The translations under genes and the position numbers were made by a program. The notes below the pieces were generated by a model. It had not been told where the DNA came from. It saw only the letters and a program-made list of their open reading frames with translations, and did not search any database. Of a stretch of DNA of 64,000 nt, positions 24,417 through 37,729 are shown in pieces; position 1 is the stretch's first letter, and the number at the start of each line of letters is the position of its first letter. Origin of the DNA: Burhinus oedicnemus (Eukaryota; Chordata; Aves; Charadriiformes; Burhinidae); assembly GCA_008921705.1 (NCBI GenBank), contig VFFE01007506.1, positions 1,225,593 to 1,289,592 on the forward strand, in the 5' to 3' direction.

Positions 24417-27400
24417 GTAAACCAGGCTTCCCAAGCTCATCTGTAAGATTTTCCTGAGGTCACAGCATCATATGGCAGTAGCTGATTTTATATATTTGAG
24501 TTGATATTGTTCAGCAGAACTTCAGGGGCGGTCAGGAGAGTTAAATCCTTGCAGGAGGGCTGGGGATAGCTTGAGGCACCACACTGCAGGTACATTACAG
24601 ATGGGTAGCACCTGCTGAACAAAACAAGGAATGGAGCAGACTGGACACCTAAATAAGGATGGTATATCTGGGAGGAGGCAATGTGGCTTTGCTAAAGGGA
24701 ATTCCTACCTCACATAGCTTTCAGAGCTCTTCAGAGACACCCAACAAGGAAACTGATGAGTGCCAGTTCATATAACCTACCTGGATTTCTAAAAGGCATT
24801 CCGCAAGGCACCTCATCGAAGGATTTTAAGGACACCAAGCAGCCTTGAGATAGGAGAGAAGTATGAACACTCAGGTCTCACAGGGGAGGAAGGTCGTCAG
24901 AGGAGCTCTATATTCAGTGCCTTTTCTCTAACTTGATAAGGTTCAACTTGCAGTGGGAAGGAAGGAAGGAAGCCTATTAGTCAGAAACTGCCCTGTGGAT
25001 GGTCATCGCGTGTTTTAAGACAGTCTTTCTACAAGAGCCTACTCTGCTTTATGAATTAGCCTATGCTAAGTGTTCGTTAAATGTCTACAGAGATGAAGTG
25101 TGGAGTAGCATGCTGTACATTCAGCTCTGTCTTACTCCATATCCTGACTTCTCCATTGAAGAGTGTTATGGAACAGTCTGAAGTATATTTTGGCAATGTG
25201 AGCACCTGCATCTCTGCTAGGAAGAAAAATATCGTACTGTAAGGAATATATAACAGATGAGCAAGTGAACCTTATGTCAGATGAATATTTCACAGACATC
25301 ATCACGTACCTCACAAATGTGTCCATGCTTGCTCATTTAGTTTGAAGCCTGACTTGTTGGCAAGTGCTCGATTATTACATGAATGAGTTTCTGACCAGCC
25401 TGTGTTTCTCACACAAGAGGATCTTCTCCACTTACTGCACCATCAGCCCTCTAATTATTTTACGAGCTTCCTTATAGTTTTATTTCTTCCTCAATGCCTG
25501 AATATAAATGCCAACTCACATAAACATGCTTTAGTAAGTGATGGACTCAGACATGTTCATCCAGGACAGACTTTTAAAGATACCTCTCATCCAGAAGTTG
25601 TTTCTCTGGTGGATGTGGTTTTTTTGAAGCTTAGGAAAGGTGAAGGGAAAAGGCCTCCCTACCGCAAGGATTCCTCTTTTGACTGCTGCTCTAGAACACG
25701 TGTGGTTTATGATGATCTGAGCTTGGTATCATTGATACCAAGGGCCTTGCGTGGCAGTCTAGTTTCTGGTGATTGATGTGTTTTCCTTTTTCCAGTTATT
25801 CAGCTAAATTAATTAGTTTCTGGTTGGTCACAAATACCAGATGCATTGGTGCTGGTGTCCTGGTTGCCCTCATGGGGCAGTAGAAATTCTTTCTGCTGAC
25901 ATTTGTCAGAGGAAAAGGCTGTTTTTTGTGATCTGCCATGAGAACAATCCTGTCCTCCAGCTCCTCCCTGCTTCAGTTTTAGAGTTCTGTTGACCACTGT
26001 CACCCTGCTTTCCCATCTCCCCTTCTCCCTCTCCTCCATGCAGACACATGCACCAGCAATGAGCCCTCTAACCATCAGCCTCCTGAGGAAACGCAGTAGT
26101 GGTGGGCTCGGAGCTGGAGAGAAGCTGATGTCCAGCTGGGATGCTCTGCTAGCTCAGGGAACCATTCCTCCTTCTCATTTCAGGCTCCTTCGCTCAATTT
26201 AATGGTTTTGCTTTTTTCTTGGTTCGTCTTTCTAATTGCCCAAAATAACTGTCCCAATTTTTTTAATGCATGGCATTTTGAACTGAAAGCTAATTTCACT
26301 TGGGGATTTTTGCAAAATTCAGATTTCACAGTAAATGTGATTCAGAGGCCTCAGAAATGTCTCAAAACAACCAAACTTTAGAAGGATCCCAGAAGATAAG
26401 CGTTGCTTTTGTTGCCGTCCATTTCAGTTCTTCTGCATCACAGAAATGAGCTGTGTTTAGCTACACGCAGCCAGTTCCTTCAAAAGAGAGAGCCTTGGGT
26501 GGTTGTATTATCAAACAAAAAAAAAATCTTGGCAGAAACTTGCATTCTTAACACAGCCAAATATTTTGTACCCAAAGTATTGTCCTCCTTCAAAACACTT
26601 GTGCATAGCATAACAAAATTACAGATTCCAAGACCCTTTTCATTGCAATTTTAATTTAATTTAGAGTTTGCATGCCTAATAGTATTTTTAATATGCATTT
26701 CTGGAATTTGTGGTTTGAACTTTAGTCTTCTGAAAAATAATAAGTTTTATATAGGCACCATGTGTTTGGATCTAGGTTTATTTTGACTGAAGGAAATGAT
26801 TTGTCAAGACATTTTCTCTTTAGTATTGCCATGAAAGCTTGTGTTTTCTGATTAATGCTCTTATACTGGGTGTCCTTTCAGTGTGTCCAATGTTAGGCCT
26901 GCATGTTTATGATGAGTTTGTTGTTACTAGGAAAGATATTAGGAAAGAGAGGCTTTATTCAATAGCAGGCTTCTGAAGTTCGAGATCTTTGCATACGTCT
27001 TGGGTCATTCAGAAGCTTCATGAGATGGAGTGGAGCTGTTTGCTCTGGCGACAAGGTTAAGAAGAGCAAAGATCCGTGAAAAGGAGTAAAACCGTAATTC
27101 CTGTATTACCTTGAAGTGCCACAGCAGAGCATTTTGTCAACTTTTATCTTCACCATCTTTGCAAGCAGTTATTTCTTTAACCTTGTGTCACTGCTTACAG
27201 CAGTTATGGCATGAAACATTCTAATATTTTAGCAAGTAATAGCTCTATCTGACCTGCTTTGTAAGTAAAAATTTAGGTCTTACTTAAACTCCTCATGGTG
27301 TTTGTAAAAGGAATGGACTCTTTTTCATTTGAGGTTGACACTGTGTTATGTGCAGGCAGTAAGAAGTGAGTAATCTGGTGTAGGAAAGTGCATAAAGAGA

Positions 27401-28971
27401 GTCTGTAAGCTCTGGTGTACCCATTTAATTGGTCTGTTGGTGTAAATGGAAAATCGCTCAGTATCGCACCAGAATTGCAGGACACCCTGCTGAATTGCAG
27501 TATACATGCTATCTGTGCCATCAGTTCAGCGAAGATGGCCGGCAAACTGGGGGCGATTAAGAGAATAAATGCCCAGCACACACATACTCAGCTCACTAAT
27601 ATATCTGTCTAAGGCTTTTTGTACTAGTTTCAAACTCCTGGGGAGTTGAAGAGGTCCCTGCCTGGGGAGCAGCATCAAACAGGGAGCCCTGTGTAATCAA
27701 AGGCCAGCTAGCCCGGAGAGAGAGCACGCCATGCCCCCGTGCTTGCCTCAAAGGGAAGAGTCTCTTCTGAAGGTTGCCAGTCAGAAAGCCTGACAAAGCT
27801 GCAGCATGAAAAACTGCCCAAAGACTAAATATAGGGCAGCCACAACAAGGAAGAGAAGACGACCTCTACCCTCAGGAGCTGGAGCCACGGGGATCAAAGA
27901 TAGCTGCTGTGGTGGTGAAAGCGGAGGAACTGCGCTCCACCCAAACATGGGTGGATGACCATTTTCATTCTGTTGAGTGAATGCTGTCAAAAACCTACGC
28001 TTGTGGAAGGAGGGGGGGCGGAGAGTCTAAAAAGAAGCAAATTCGACTGTTCTCACTGTCACTTTTTGGAGCCAAACATTTGGAGTGTTTCATACTCAAA
28101 GGTGGTGTGACAAGAGCAATTGCCCGGGCTCCATTGACATCGCTCCCAAAGACTGGAGCAAGGCGTTGTCAGGGCAGTGTGTTTTGTCAAGAAAGAGTTT
28201 ACTAGGAAACAGCGAAGTAATCAAACTTCTAGAAGTGGTTCAGAGGAAACTGATGTAAAGCATCACCTTCACGTTTAAAATTAAAACGCGGTTTTATAAA
28301 GTCTTAACTGGACTGGAATGTTTGTGCCATTTTAATGATAATTGGGGAAAAATGAAACAAGTGTTTTGTTTGAGCTAAAGTTTCTCTGTATTAGTTACAA
28401 CCCAGTCATAAAAGTATTGAAAACTCTGAAGTGAAACAAGCTAGAAACTGATATTATACTATAATGAACCTGATTTATTTACATTGGATGAATTGTAAAG
28501 GATTATTTGCTGGACTGGTGAAAACACATTAGTTATGATTCTTTCCATTGCTGACCTCAGGCAGGGATTCTAGCATGTTTAGGCTGAGCTCATGCTTCTA
28601 CTGGGTAGTAATTTACCCCTCATTCCTTAAAGCCCTCTGCATATGTGTATCCAAACTGTGCATCCACCCAAGTACTCTCCTCCCACTCTGGAAAAGGGAG
28701 GAAAGAAATGAAGAAGGAATGGAGGGAGAAGCCCTCAGACCTCATGAGAAACTCCTCTAGGAGTTCCCTGGAAGCAGTTCATTAGTTTTAACTGGGTGTC
28801 AACCCCATTGATTTCCCTCTCAGCTGCTACAGAAACCAGTATTCCATGAATATTTCTTTCTGAGCTTCCTCATTAGTCTTCCTCCAGCAGCTCAGGGAGC
28901 CGACGACTGTTAGTCCATAGGTTTGGAGCTGGACTGAGCAACTACAAATAATACTTTCCTTCCTTTTACAG
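24417..28971 (+). other. SCFD2: SCFD2 intron
   Basis: A 4555-base GT-AG intron. It contains a sense-strand CR1 relic at about 24590-24880, and otherwise AT-rich DNA without recognisable features. A short (GGAA)n run is present near 24960. Confidence 0.9.
24590..24880 (+). mobile_element. CR1-type LINE relic (reverse transcriptase fragment)
   Basis: Around 24771-24820 the plus strand reads ITYLDF, a stop, then KAF and APHR, a decayed version of the CR1 reverse transcriptase motif YLDFSKAFDTVPH. Upstream, near 24670-24710, is sequence that fits the LINE segment before this motif. The reading frame is broken and the ends are uncertain. It is a short, inactive, old fragment in the same orientation as SCFD2. 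Confidence 0.6.
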
Positions 28972-29091
28972 GTGAATCGCCCTCACCCTGGTGATCATCC
29001 TCTTCTGGTCATCTTTATGGTTGGTGGAGTGACGGTCTCCGAGGTCAAAATGGTGAAGGATCTGGTAGCAACACGCAAACCTGGTACCCAG
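28972..29091 (+). CDS. SCFD2: SCFD2 internal coding exon, penultimate
   Basis: 120 bases, 40 codons, phase 0 on both sides. It lies between CTTCCTTTTACAG and CAG/GTAAAA. It translates to VNRPHPGDHPLLVIFMVGGV followed by TVSEVKMVKDLVATRKPGTQ. The hydrophobic strand LLVIFMVGGVT, followed by SEVKMV, is a typical Sec1-family C-terminal signature: in SM proteins a late beta-strand ends in GG(I/V)T and is followed by a helix beginning with E. The exon is intact and joins in frame to the last coding exon at 33155. Confidence 0.97.
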
Positions 29092-32000
29092 GTAAAAACA
29101 GCTCTAAATGTACAGTTCCTATCTGAACAAAGACTAAGAAAATTCATCAGATAATGTTCCCTACAGCACTGGTACCAAACCTACACGAAGCCACAGCCAC
29201 ATGGACTGGAATGGTGTTAGGATTTTGCTGTGAAACATCTGTAGGCAACAAGTGCTCAGGCACCAAGGGTCTATTTTTTTTACATGTTGGAGTCAGCAAT
29301 AAAAGTTCAAACTCAGGTTGGAAGTTCAGAACAGACTGGCATTATTCTGAAGGAGCTTTCATCATGTCTCAAAATATTCATTTCTTGGTATTCTTTATAA
29401 ACAGAAATATTTGCTGTCCAAAAGGCTACAGTCTCCCTGGCAGTACATCTACAGGACATAGTGCAGCGATGCTCAGAAGAGCCTGCCAAGGGTCTGGGTA
29501 GCATCTAGTGACATATCAGTGGTGATCCTGCAGACAAGTCAATTACCATTGCTGATGAGCAAGATAAATTAGCCTGGATACAGCTGTACTGGTTTCTGGT
29601 CCAGGCTACATATCTCTGCTAGATCTCAGACCACTAGATGCCTTAAGTGCCCTGAAGCAGGTGATGTGGAGAAAGCCCCAAGTCTCCGCGACCCTTGGAT
29701 GTGCTGTCAGACTTCTGGAAGGAGGACGGCTCCCACAGTGAAGCTTCAATAGCATCCACACAGCTGGGCTTTGCCTCTTCCACTCTCTGGCAGCAGAACT
29801 TGACTACGGCAGCTGTCATCTGAATGGAGTGGGGAGGGAGAGGAGGAGGATGGATGGGCTCTGGTGGCATCTAAGATGTTAAAAATCATTGTTAACTGTG
29901 GAGGAGCAATCAGGTATCTGCTGAGTAGTGCAGATACACCGGGTAATCTAAAAACTGCCAAGAAGTGCTGTGTAACCAGCTGCATCGTAAACATAAGTCT
30001 AGTTTCCAGGGTGGCTTGTAAACATCTTGTTTTCAATTCCTATGGAATGCAGTTTTGATTAGTGAGAAATCGTTAGCAAAATGGAACCAACCAAAGGCTG
30101 AGCAGCCCCTGGGTCTGACATGTGTTTTCCACATTTTAGTTGTCTTTACAAGGCAGTCTCAAGCAGTAGTTTGTAAGACAGAGTGCCATTTTTAGCGTTT
30201 TTTTTGATCTGATAACGCCTTTGTCCCCAATTAGCCTATTGCTAATCTCCTCAAAACAGCGAATAAAATTCTTTCCCATCTTGAAGGGGGATGGAGTTGT
30301 GACACACTGATGGACAAGTTAATCCACACCCGAAATGTATTAATACACCCTGAAAGATAAGCAGAGGGTTAACAAGTGAGTTGGTTGAGAACTATGCAGG
30401 GAGACTTTTGACTGGCTTTTTAGAGGGACTTGAGGGTTGACAGTGGTGACATGGGATCTGGTGTTGCTTTGCTTGGGCTTAACCCCAGCAGCAGGTCACC
30501 CTCTGAGGCAGATTCCTAAAGAATTTTAAGCTCTTACTGCATCTTACCCTTTGTCCAAATGTGCTGTGTTAGAGGTGAAAGGACGTGGGGGGAGAGGCGG
30601 GAGGAGGAAGAGAAAGAAGAAAAGAAGCAGTTGTGTAAGTCTCTGATATAAAAAGAGTTTATGAGTTTGTTGGATTTACCTGGATTTCTGCACTATAGCT
30701 GTGAATATGTGCCACCTGTTTGGGATTATTCTCTTTTCAAAAAGCCAGGCATTTGTCTCGCTCGAGCCAGCGTTTAACAGAGCTTTTTTGTGGTGTTCAG
30801 GCGTCAGGGGAAAACTGGCCTCCCAAGTCCCTTCCAGTCAAACAAAGCACTGACATTTATACTAATTATTGGCTCTTGGAGAAATGGAGAGACATGTGGG
30901 TGCAAAAATAAAGAATTGAGGAAAGTAACAGAAAAACTGACAGGACGCACTGATTACTTCAGCAGTTGTTTGGAGTTGAGGCAAATGACATTTAAATGTG
31001 GAGTAGGAGACATGTTTCCATCCACGGAACTGCTCTGCATCTGAATATGAATGACAAATTGATTTCTCCTGGAGGAGCACAAAGGAATACAGCATTTCCT
31101 ACGCATCATTTGGTTTTGGATGGTGGTGAATAGCCCCCCTAACCTAGTGAGAAGTATCCTACTTTCAGAGGAAGAAATTACCTTTTTTTTTTTTTTTTCC
31201 CACTTTAATCAGGAGAGTTAAAAAAGGGGAAAGAGCATGAGTGGATGTTTCACCCTCCCAACATGCACAACCATCTCTGTGGTTGTGGCTGAGGCACGCA
31301 GACAGATAAACCCCTCCAGATGCACCCTCAGATGTTAGCTGCATCCTTCCCTGCCCTCTGCTGAGGGGGAACCGCTCCTTGCAGCGCAGTGGGTTGGGAT
31401 GGGAGCTCCTGGCTCCTCCACCTGGGCTGCCATGAGGAGCGGTAGCCCTTCGGGTGAAGCATCAATGACAGGCGCCCTGTTCTGAACAAGAAGGTCTGTA
31501 AAGGAAATACCGTCCTGAAGAGACCTGCTTGGAGAAGAGATGGATGTTACTTATCTGGGCAATTCCTCCCTTCTATATAAAAATGAAGGAACAAGTACTC
31601 ACATTTATCCCCCTCAATGAGCCCTCAGAGATTTTGGGGGGAAAGAAGGGAAGTCCCACTGTATTTTGCTGCATCCTTTCTCGGGTGTTAAAGTTGCAGC
31701 TCTTATTTTTCTCTCCGGGCTTGCGATTAGTTGCACAAATCCCCTCAGGGTTCAGTGATGGGACTCCGAGAAGAAATTGCTTTTATCTGGCAGTGGCTAT
31801 TGTTGATGTTTGGCTTGTACACCAAAAAAAACTTTAGTAACATGTCCTCTCGTGTTTTTCAGAATTAAGCTGCGTGATAACAAGATGAGCACATACTGTG
31901 CTGTAGTCTGATTCTCACGTAACATAAGTAAGACAGTGTCAGCCTTTGGCATCTGCAAATTACGGAGTTTTTCATCCATAGGAAGGAGAAGAGATCATCA

Positions 32001-33154
32001 GTGTCAGTTTGCCACAGATTGTGTGGGAGGACAAGGGAAGGGGAGAAGTGAGGGGGAGACTATCATCGGTACAGACGGGATCTGTAGTAACTTAACTCCA
32101 GATTCCTTTCATTATTTGAAGTGAAAAGATGAAAGAAGGAACAACAAAAAAAGTTGAAGCGCAGCACTACCGCACATTTAGGCGGTACGATGAAAAGCAC
32201 AAGCAGTTTGATAGCTGCTGCAGGAAGCGGGCGCACAGACATACCCCGTAGTTGGTGCTTGTGCTTCTTCTCCTCGGATTTGCACTCAAGAAGCAAATAC
32301 ATGTTCAAGTGGGCTGGTAAGATAAATGTGCCCCCACATCCCTTCCTTGCAGTCCTGACCCTACGGACGCTACGGAACTTGGGGCTTTCTAAGAGCGGTG
32401 TCGTACAAATTTGACCCTGACTTAGCTCCACGCAGCCAAAGCATACGCGCTTGCACCTTGCTGACAGCTTTGCCCTGCAGAGAAGACTTCACGCCGGGCA
32501 CCTGCGTACTGGTTTTCACTTCATAAAAACAGATCCCCGCCTCTAGCAGGGTGTGTGTCAATGACTGTAGTCAGCGACCGTTTCATTCATCAGACCCGTC
32601 TTGGGTTAAAAATTTGACCAAACGAAAGCGATAGCATCCCGGCAGTGCTCGAGGTTGAGCCTTGGTCCTGATGTGCGGAACAGGCTGTGCCTGGCCTGAA
32701 GAGATGTTTCCGAAGAGGGACTGTAGCTGCCCGCAGCAGGCCGGCAGCACTTCTGTGGTGCTCGCCTTACCTTCAACTGAGAGGAACCAGCCGCCACTCA
32801 AACCTGCACTCCAGGAGAGGAAACCCTGCTTCATCAGCGGCTGCCTCCCAGTAAACACAATGGCAGCCACAACAAATCACTGGGTAGGGCGTGGGTAGAA
32901 ATGAGTCAAAGCACGCATTCATTAAGAGTACAATGCTACCAGTCATTATGCTCCTTAAAGTGATTTAACTACAGTTATTAGCGAGCAGACAGTTTCACTG
33001 GGCGAGTCGTATTGCCCTGTCGGTAAACACCAGAAACACACAGCCTGTCCAGTGCCGGGTGAAGCAAACAGCTCGTATCCCTGGCTCATTAGTACTGTGA
33101 TCAGTCTCGGCCCCCTTCATTTTGACTTGTTGTTTCTTCTCCCCCTTCTTTCAG
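29092..33154 (+). other. SCFD2: SCFD2 last intron
   Basis: A 4063-base GT-AG intron ending in a strong pyrimidine tract, TTCTTCTCCCCCTTCTTTCAG. It holds a poly-T run at about 31183-31198. I see no gene, LTR or CR1 fragment in it. Confidence 0.9.
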
Positions 33155-33247
33155 GTAATCGTGCTCTCCTCTGCGCTCCTGACACCACGTAGTGCTATTG
33201 AGTTGTTGTTTGCCACAGACCGTCTCCAGCCTGACACCGGTATCTGA
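33155..33247 (+). CDS. SCFD2: SCFD2 terminal coding exon
   Basis: Thirty codons followed by TGA (33245-33247), starting in phase 0 after CTTCTTTCAG at 33145-33154. The translation starts VIVLSSALLTPRSAIELLFA and ends DRLQPDTGI. The ELLFATDRL..D.G ending matches the SCFD2 C-terminus as I remember it. The four exons form an uninterrupted 163-codon tail with canonical phases, so the gene is intact as far as the window shows. Confidence 0.96.
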   Translation, partial: VIVLSSALLTPRSAIELLFATDRLQPDTGI

Positions 33248-34830
33248 CGAGAGAGGGTCTGTGGAGAAGATGAGCACGTGCCTCGGCTGGAAACATCAAA
33301 TCCCTGGTCTGTGACCCTTCCCAATAGCCTTCCGAAAAATGACATGTCCCCTGCTGCAATTATGGCTCCAGCTGAAACGGGGTGAAGCAGCTGGGCATCT
33401 GGCTGCCGGGGAACATGTGCAGCTCCCAGGCAGCTCTTCAAAATGGCCCAGTTGTCCACCGACAACTCCTCCTTCCTTAATGGTAACACCCTGGGGTGCT
33501 GCCCCGCTCTGCGCCGCAAGGCTGATCGCTTGTAATAATTCCCTAGAAAAGGAGCAGCTGAGAACCAGGTGATGCGGAATTCTCACTCCCTGAGCAGTGC
33601 TTTTCTCTCTGAGCATTCCCGATGGTTTTGCTGGGGTTGCTTCTGGCTGGAAATGCTGCTGAGGGAGTGAAAGGCTAGCAAAATCCGCCCTCTCTGTCAT
33701 GCCACCTTGCCACACGTGTGCCTTATACAGCATTAACCGCCTCTGCTCTTACTTTGTCCCTCACCCCCAGAGCGGTGACAGAGCACAGCCCTGATGCGTC
33801 TGTCAGAGCAGCTCCCAGTCCGATGGTGCTCTCCCAGCGGGACTGGTACGGGCAGAGAAGCAGAGAGCCAGCCTCAAGGGCTGGGTTACGTGGTTGCTTC
33901 TCCCTCAGCTTCCCCTTCCTGCTCTAGTTTCTCCACCCACAGTCGCAGGAGAAAAGACTGTTTCTGATGGCACACTTCTCTGTAGGTTTACGCAGGAGGA
34001 CATATGGGCTGTGATGGTTTGATGGTAACCCTGGAAGAATCCTCCCCTCTCATGCATTTAAAAAAGAAAAAGAAAAAAAAAAAAGCACGATCCCATTTTC
34101 AAGAGGCCGCAGTGACAGATTCTTTCTTGAGCTAGATTTCTGAACAGCTTTTATTTTTAATTTATGATCATGAAAGAGCTGCTATCAAATCCAGTTATGT
34201 AATTTTTCCTTATAAAACTTTGATACAATCTGTGATAAAAAAGCAGCAGCCAATAGAGATTGTGATTGCGTATAGCACCAAGACTTCTGAATTGCAACAT
34301 AAAATGGTGGAGCTCTAAAGCTGCATCCTCTTGCTTCATCCAAGGGATGCTAAGATTACTGCTTACACTGAGATGAGAATGTGAAATTATAAGTGACATT
34401 CACTCTATCATAGCATTCCTTATTATGCCAAAGGAATAGATTAAAAGGGAAGTAGCTTTTTAACCTTTGTTCACTAGCTAGCATAAGTTCTCTTAAATGT
34501 TTATAATGGTCTTCAGAAAAGGGTGCATTTTGATTTAAATTCACTTTTGAGTGGCTGGAAGGAAACAATGGACCGATTATAAAGCATGGACAATGTTGCC
34601 TCTATGGAAGAGAGATTTATAAGAATGACTATAGAATGGAACTTTGTGCTGTAAAAAATGTGAAATATTATGAGATTGCAATGTTAAAAGCTCAAGAAAT
34701 AATTTGAACAGAGCAACTGGAAAGCAAATAGCCAATCTCTTGGTTTCTTTTCTGTCCTTCTGTACTGTTTAATCTTAGAATATGGATGTTTTGTAAATTC
34801 TGTAATCAATAAAGCAATGCTCTTAAAATG
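33248..34830 (+). other. SCFD2: Probable SCFD2 3' UTR
   Basis: The sequence after the stop codon has no further plausible splice donor of note and becomes AT-rich, ending shortly after an AATAAA at 34808-34813. The 3' UTR end is therefore inferred at about 34830, giving a 1.58-kb UTR. No strong GT-rich element follows, so a longer form using another AATAAA at 36238-36243 is possible. An A-rich run sits at 34061-34085. Confidence 0.55.
34808..34813 (+). terminator. SCFD2: Polyadenylation signal AATAAA (probable SCFD2 3' end)
   Basis: A canonical AATAAA in the context CAATAAAGC at the end of an AT-rich 3'UTR-like stretch. It is the first canonical hexamer in a convincing UTR context downstream of the stop codon. 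The weak downstream GT content leaves some doubt. Confidence 0.5.
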
Positions 34831-37520
34831 GCAAATCTCATCCCTCTTCTCCTCGCCTAGTACACAGGGCTACGCACGCCAGGACTGTGTGTTCCTGAGA
34901 CGCCCTTTTCTTTTGCCCTATTTGGTGCTGCTGAGAACCTAGACCTTCTGTCCTGGGAGGTGTCCTAGAGGGGTTTCCACATGCTGCTGGTAGCAGAAAG
35001 GCTGTCCCCCATCCAGTGGCCATTGCTGGCCAGTGTGTTCAGGTACTCAGACCTCCGAGATGCTGCTGCTTTCCTGAGATGATGGAGCCTGACAGTTGTG
35101 GTCTTCTCTCCCTCACCTGTCTTTCGTCAGATGCTCTCAGGTCTCTGACTTGGCCATCTGGGGACGTACTATATAGGATAATGAAAAGGGGGTGAGTTTA
35201 AGCGGACACTTGCTCGTCTTACTGAGGCAGAAACTAGTTTTCGAAGTCATCATCCTCCCCCCGACACACACAAACTCTTTGGGGGAATCTTTTCAGCCAG
35301 CGGGGCCACAGCTGTGACAGTGGATGCTGAGCCTCAGCCACCGTCTCATACTCAGTAGCTGGAGAGATGAAAGGAGATGGTCACAAGAGCCTGCTCCTCT
35401 TCTAGACCAAGACTGGAGCGGAGCCTTTTCAGTGACCCCAGTGTAATGGTTAGCTCCTTATTTGTAGGAAGTAGCTGTAGTAGCTACACATAGCTTGTGC
35501 TCAGGGAAGAGGCCAGGGGGATGAGAGCTCTCCTGCCAGTCGCATGTGAGCAGGAACAGCACAGAAAAGACTTTGGGCAGGTGCAGAACCACATGAAGGA
35601 GCATCTAAGCCCTCTGCATGTGACACTTAAAAGGGAGGAGGAGGAGGAGGAGAAAACACAAGGCCACCCTTGGCAAATGAGTTTACTACTATATTAATAA
35701 GCTAAGCAGTATTTGGTAGTAAGCTCAGACTGGATGGCCAAGCTCAATTTTGTTCCTAAGTCTAGTCCTAAGTCACTTGGCTAGTGACTCATGGTCCAAA
35801 AGATTATCATCAGCAGGGCCTCGTCAGGGTTTCCCTGCCCCCGGTATCACTGCTGCATGCATGGCAGTCATCCTAGTCCCAGTACAAACATCCTCCTCAG
35901 GAAGGCTCTAAGTAAGGCTGCTTTAAGCATGAATAAAATGATTGGAGACTTGTAGCAATTTGATTAAGTAAGTTCTTCATTGTCATGTAATTCAATATAT
36001 AAAGCTGCCTTTTTTTTTTTTTTAAACAAACCAGAATTCACTTAAACTCAGCTTTCTTCAAGATTTTGACCTACCTTACATCACTCTTTTCTTACTGGAG
36101 TTTTTTTTGACAAGGGAAGATAAAGAATGCCATTTTAATTTGAAAGGTCTCTGCCTTATTCAGTTCCTCTCCTAAAAGAGCTTCTCAGAAGGAAGTTGTA
36201 AAGCAGTTGTGAGAGCTCCCCCCCTGTGGTTTATGCTAATAAAGCAACAGTATAGGCAGGAAAGGCCGCCTGACTCCTTCTGCAGTGTATGTTAACTACC
36301 TTGAGAAAACTATTACTTTGTCCCAACATTTCACTGGTTATTGCCCATTGTTTCTCACCCACGAAGAACACACAGGAAAACATGCAATTCAAAAATTTAA
36401 TGTTGAACCAGGCAGTAAGAATGGAAAGTCCACTCCCCACAAGGAGTAACTGTACACAAAATAAATAAGTTACGGTTTAAACAAAAGCACAGCTGGCTTT
36501 TTAAAGTGCATGTGTATAAGGCCTTTTGCCTGTGAACTCCATTGGCTCAATGTAAAAAAAATAAAAAATAAAAAACTGTCTGCCACACGTGTTTAAGGAT
36601 GACCAGGGACTCGCCCAGCTCAGCACAAACCCCCAGCTTCCTTGCCTGGAGCCAGCTGTGTGTCACCCCGAGCTGCATCACAGCCATGGTCCTTCTGGGC
36701 CTGTTGCACACAGAGAGAAGTGTCTTACACTGGCAGCTATAATGGACTATCACCCCAACTCCACGCTCATTCCTCAAAAGCTCCATGTTGGATCATTTAG
36801 ACTGGACAGTATTTTTTTTTTCAGACTGTAAAAAAAAAAACCCAAGTTATTTGTAATCAGATGTGTTTACACCCTGTGGACAATAGTTTTGTATATGAGG
36901 AGTCTGGTCAAGTTGTCAGCAATAGCTAGTAAAAAAATAAAGGACCATTGTTTACAGTCTTCATACCCAGTTGTGTCCACTTATTTTACACTTATTTTTA
37001 CAGAATGATTTTGTGTTTGCTTTTGTTTTGAAATACATGGGAAATGAACAGTTCTACTGCGCAATAAAATTAAACAGACACATCATGCCATCCTTCATCC
37101 AAGTGAAAACAAGACTCACATGGTTACTTCTGAACAGTGAACTGCAGTTCAGGGTGTTGCCCTGCTCAAGTACAAGAAGTTGAGTTACAGCTAAAAGGTT
37201 GTTTCTGCACAAGCGTTAAGTCAAGTCTGTCCCATTGGAGAAAAGGCAAACTGAAGGCTTGTTTCAGATACTGTAAAGTTCGTTTTCCAAACGAAAATAC
37301 TTGTTCTACAAGTCACATCCTAGAACCACCTCAAGAGTTTGGGCTTTTTTCCACGCACCCCCCCACCCCCCCTTTTCCAATCTGCCACTGTTCCTTTTTT
37401 AAGCAACTGCCTGTTTCTGCAGCCACGCAAAAGGCTACCTGAACCATCCTTCTTTCACAATGCCTTGGACTCTAGACGTGCCAGTGTTAAACACCCCAGG
37501 TTTCAATCTCAGTCTAAACA
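34831..37520. other. Intergenic DNA left of the assembly gap
   Basis: No exon or mobile element is recognisable here. A short GAG-repeat run occurs at about 35635-35652, poly-T runs at about 36008-36022, and (AAAAAAT)-type tracts at about 36553-36575. An AATAAA at 36238 on the plus strand could extend SCFD2. The 36.4-37.5 kb part has a UTR-like texture and, by mammalian gene order, would be where the 3' end of RASL11B on the minus strand is expected, but no coding sequence supports that. Confidence 0.5.
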
Positions 37521-37540
37521 NNNNNNNNNNNNNNNNNNNN
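37521..37540. other. Assembly gap (20 N)
   Basis: Twenty consecutive Ns. The number is probably a placeholder, so the true missing length is unknown. Chance ORFs crossing it contain X residues and are not real. Sequence on both sides is unrelated to any gene I recognise, so continuity across the gap is not guaranteed. Confidence 0.98.
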
Positions 37541-37729
37541 AATCAGAACTGCAGCAACCACGGAGGAAAGAATCAGCACCAAGGGTCTGTGCCCTCTCCG
37601 CTTGGTTGTAATATACCGAAGTGGGCAAAAAAATCGAGTAAAACAAGGATATGGCAATGGCTAAAGAAACAGCAGAAGATGATGGCAAGGAAGGAGAAAT
37701 ATAAATGAGAGGTGGGTGGGAAACAGCGG

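Noticed and set aside
24954..24975. GGAA microsatellite as an ETS-type regulatory element
   Set aside because: Only about three repeat units, too short to support a regulatory claim.
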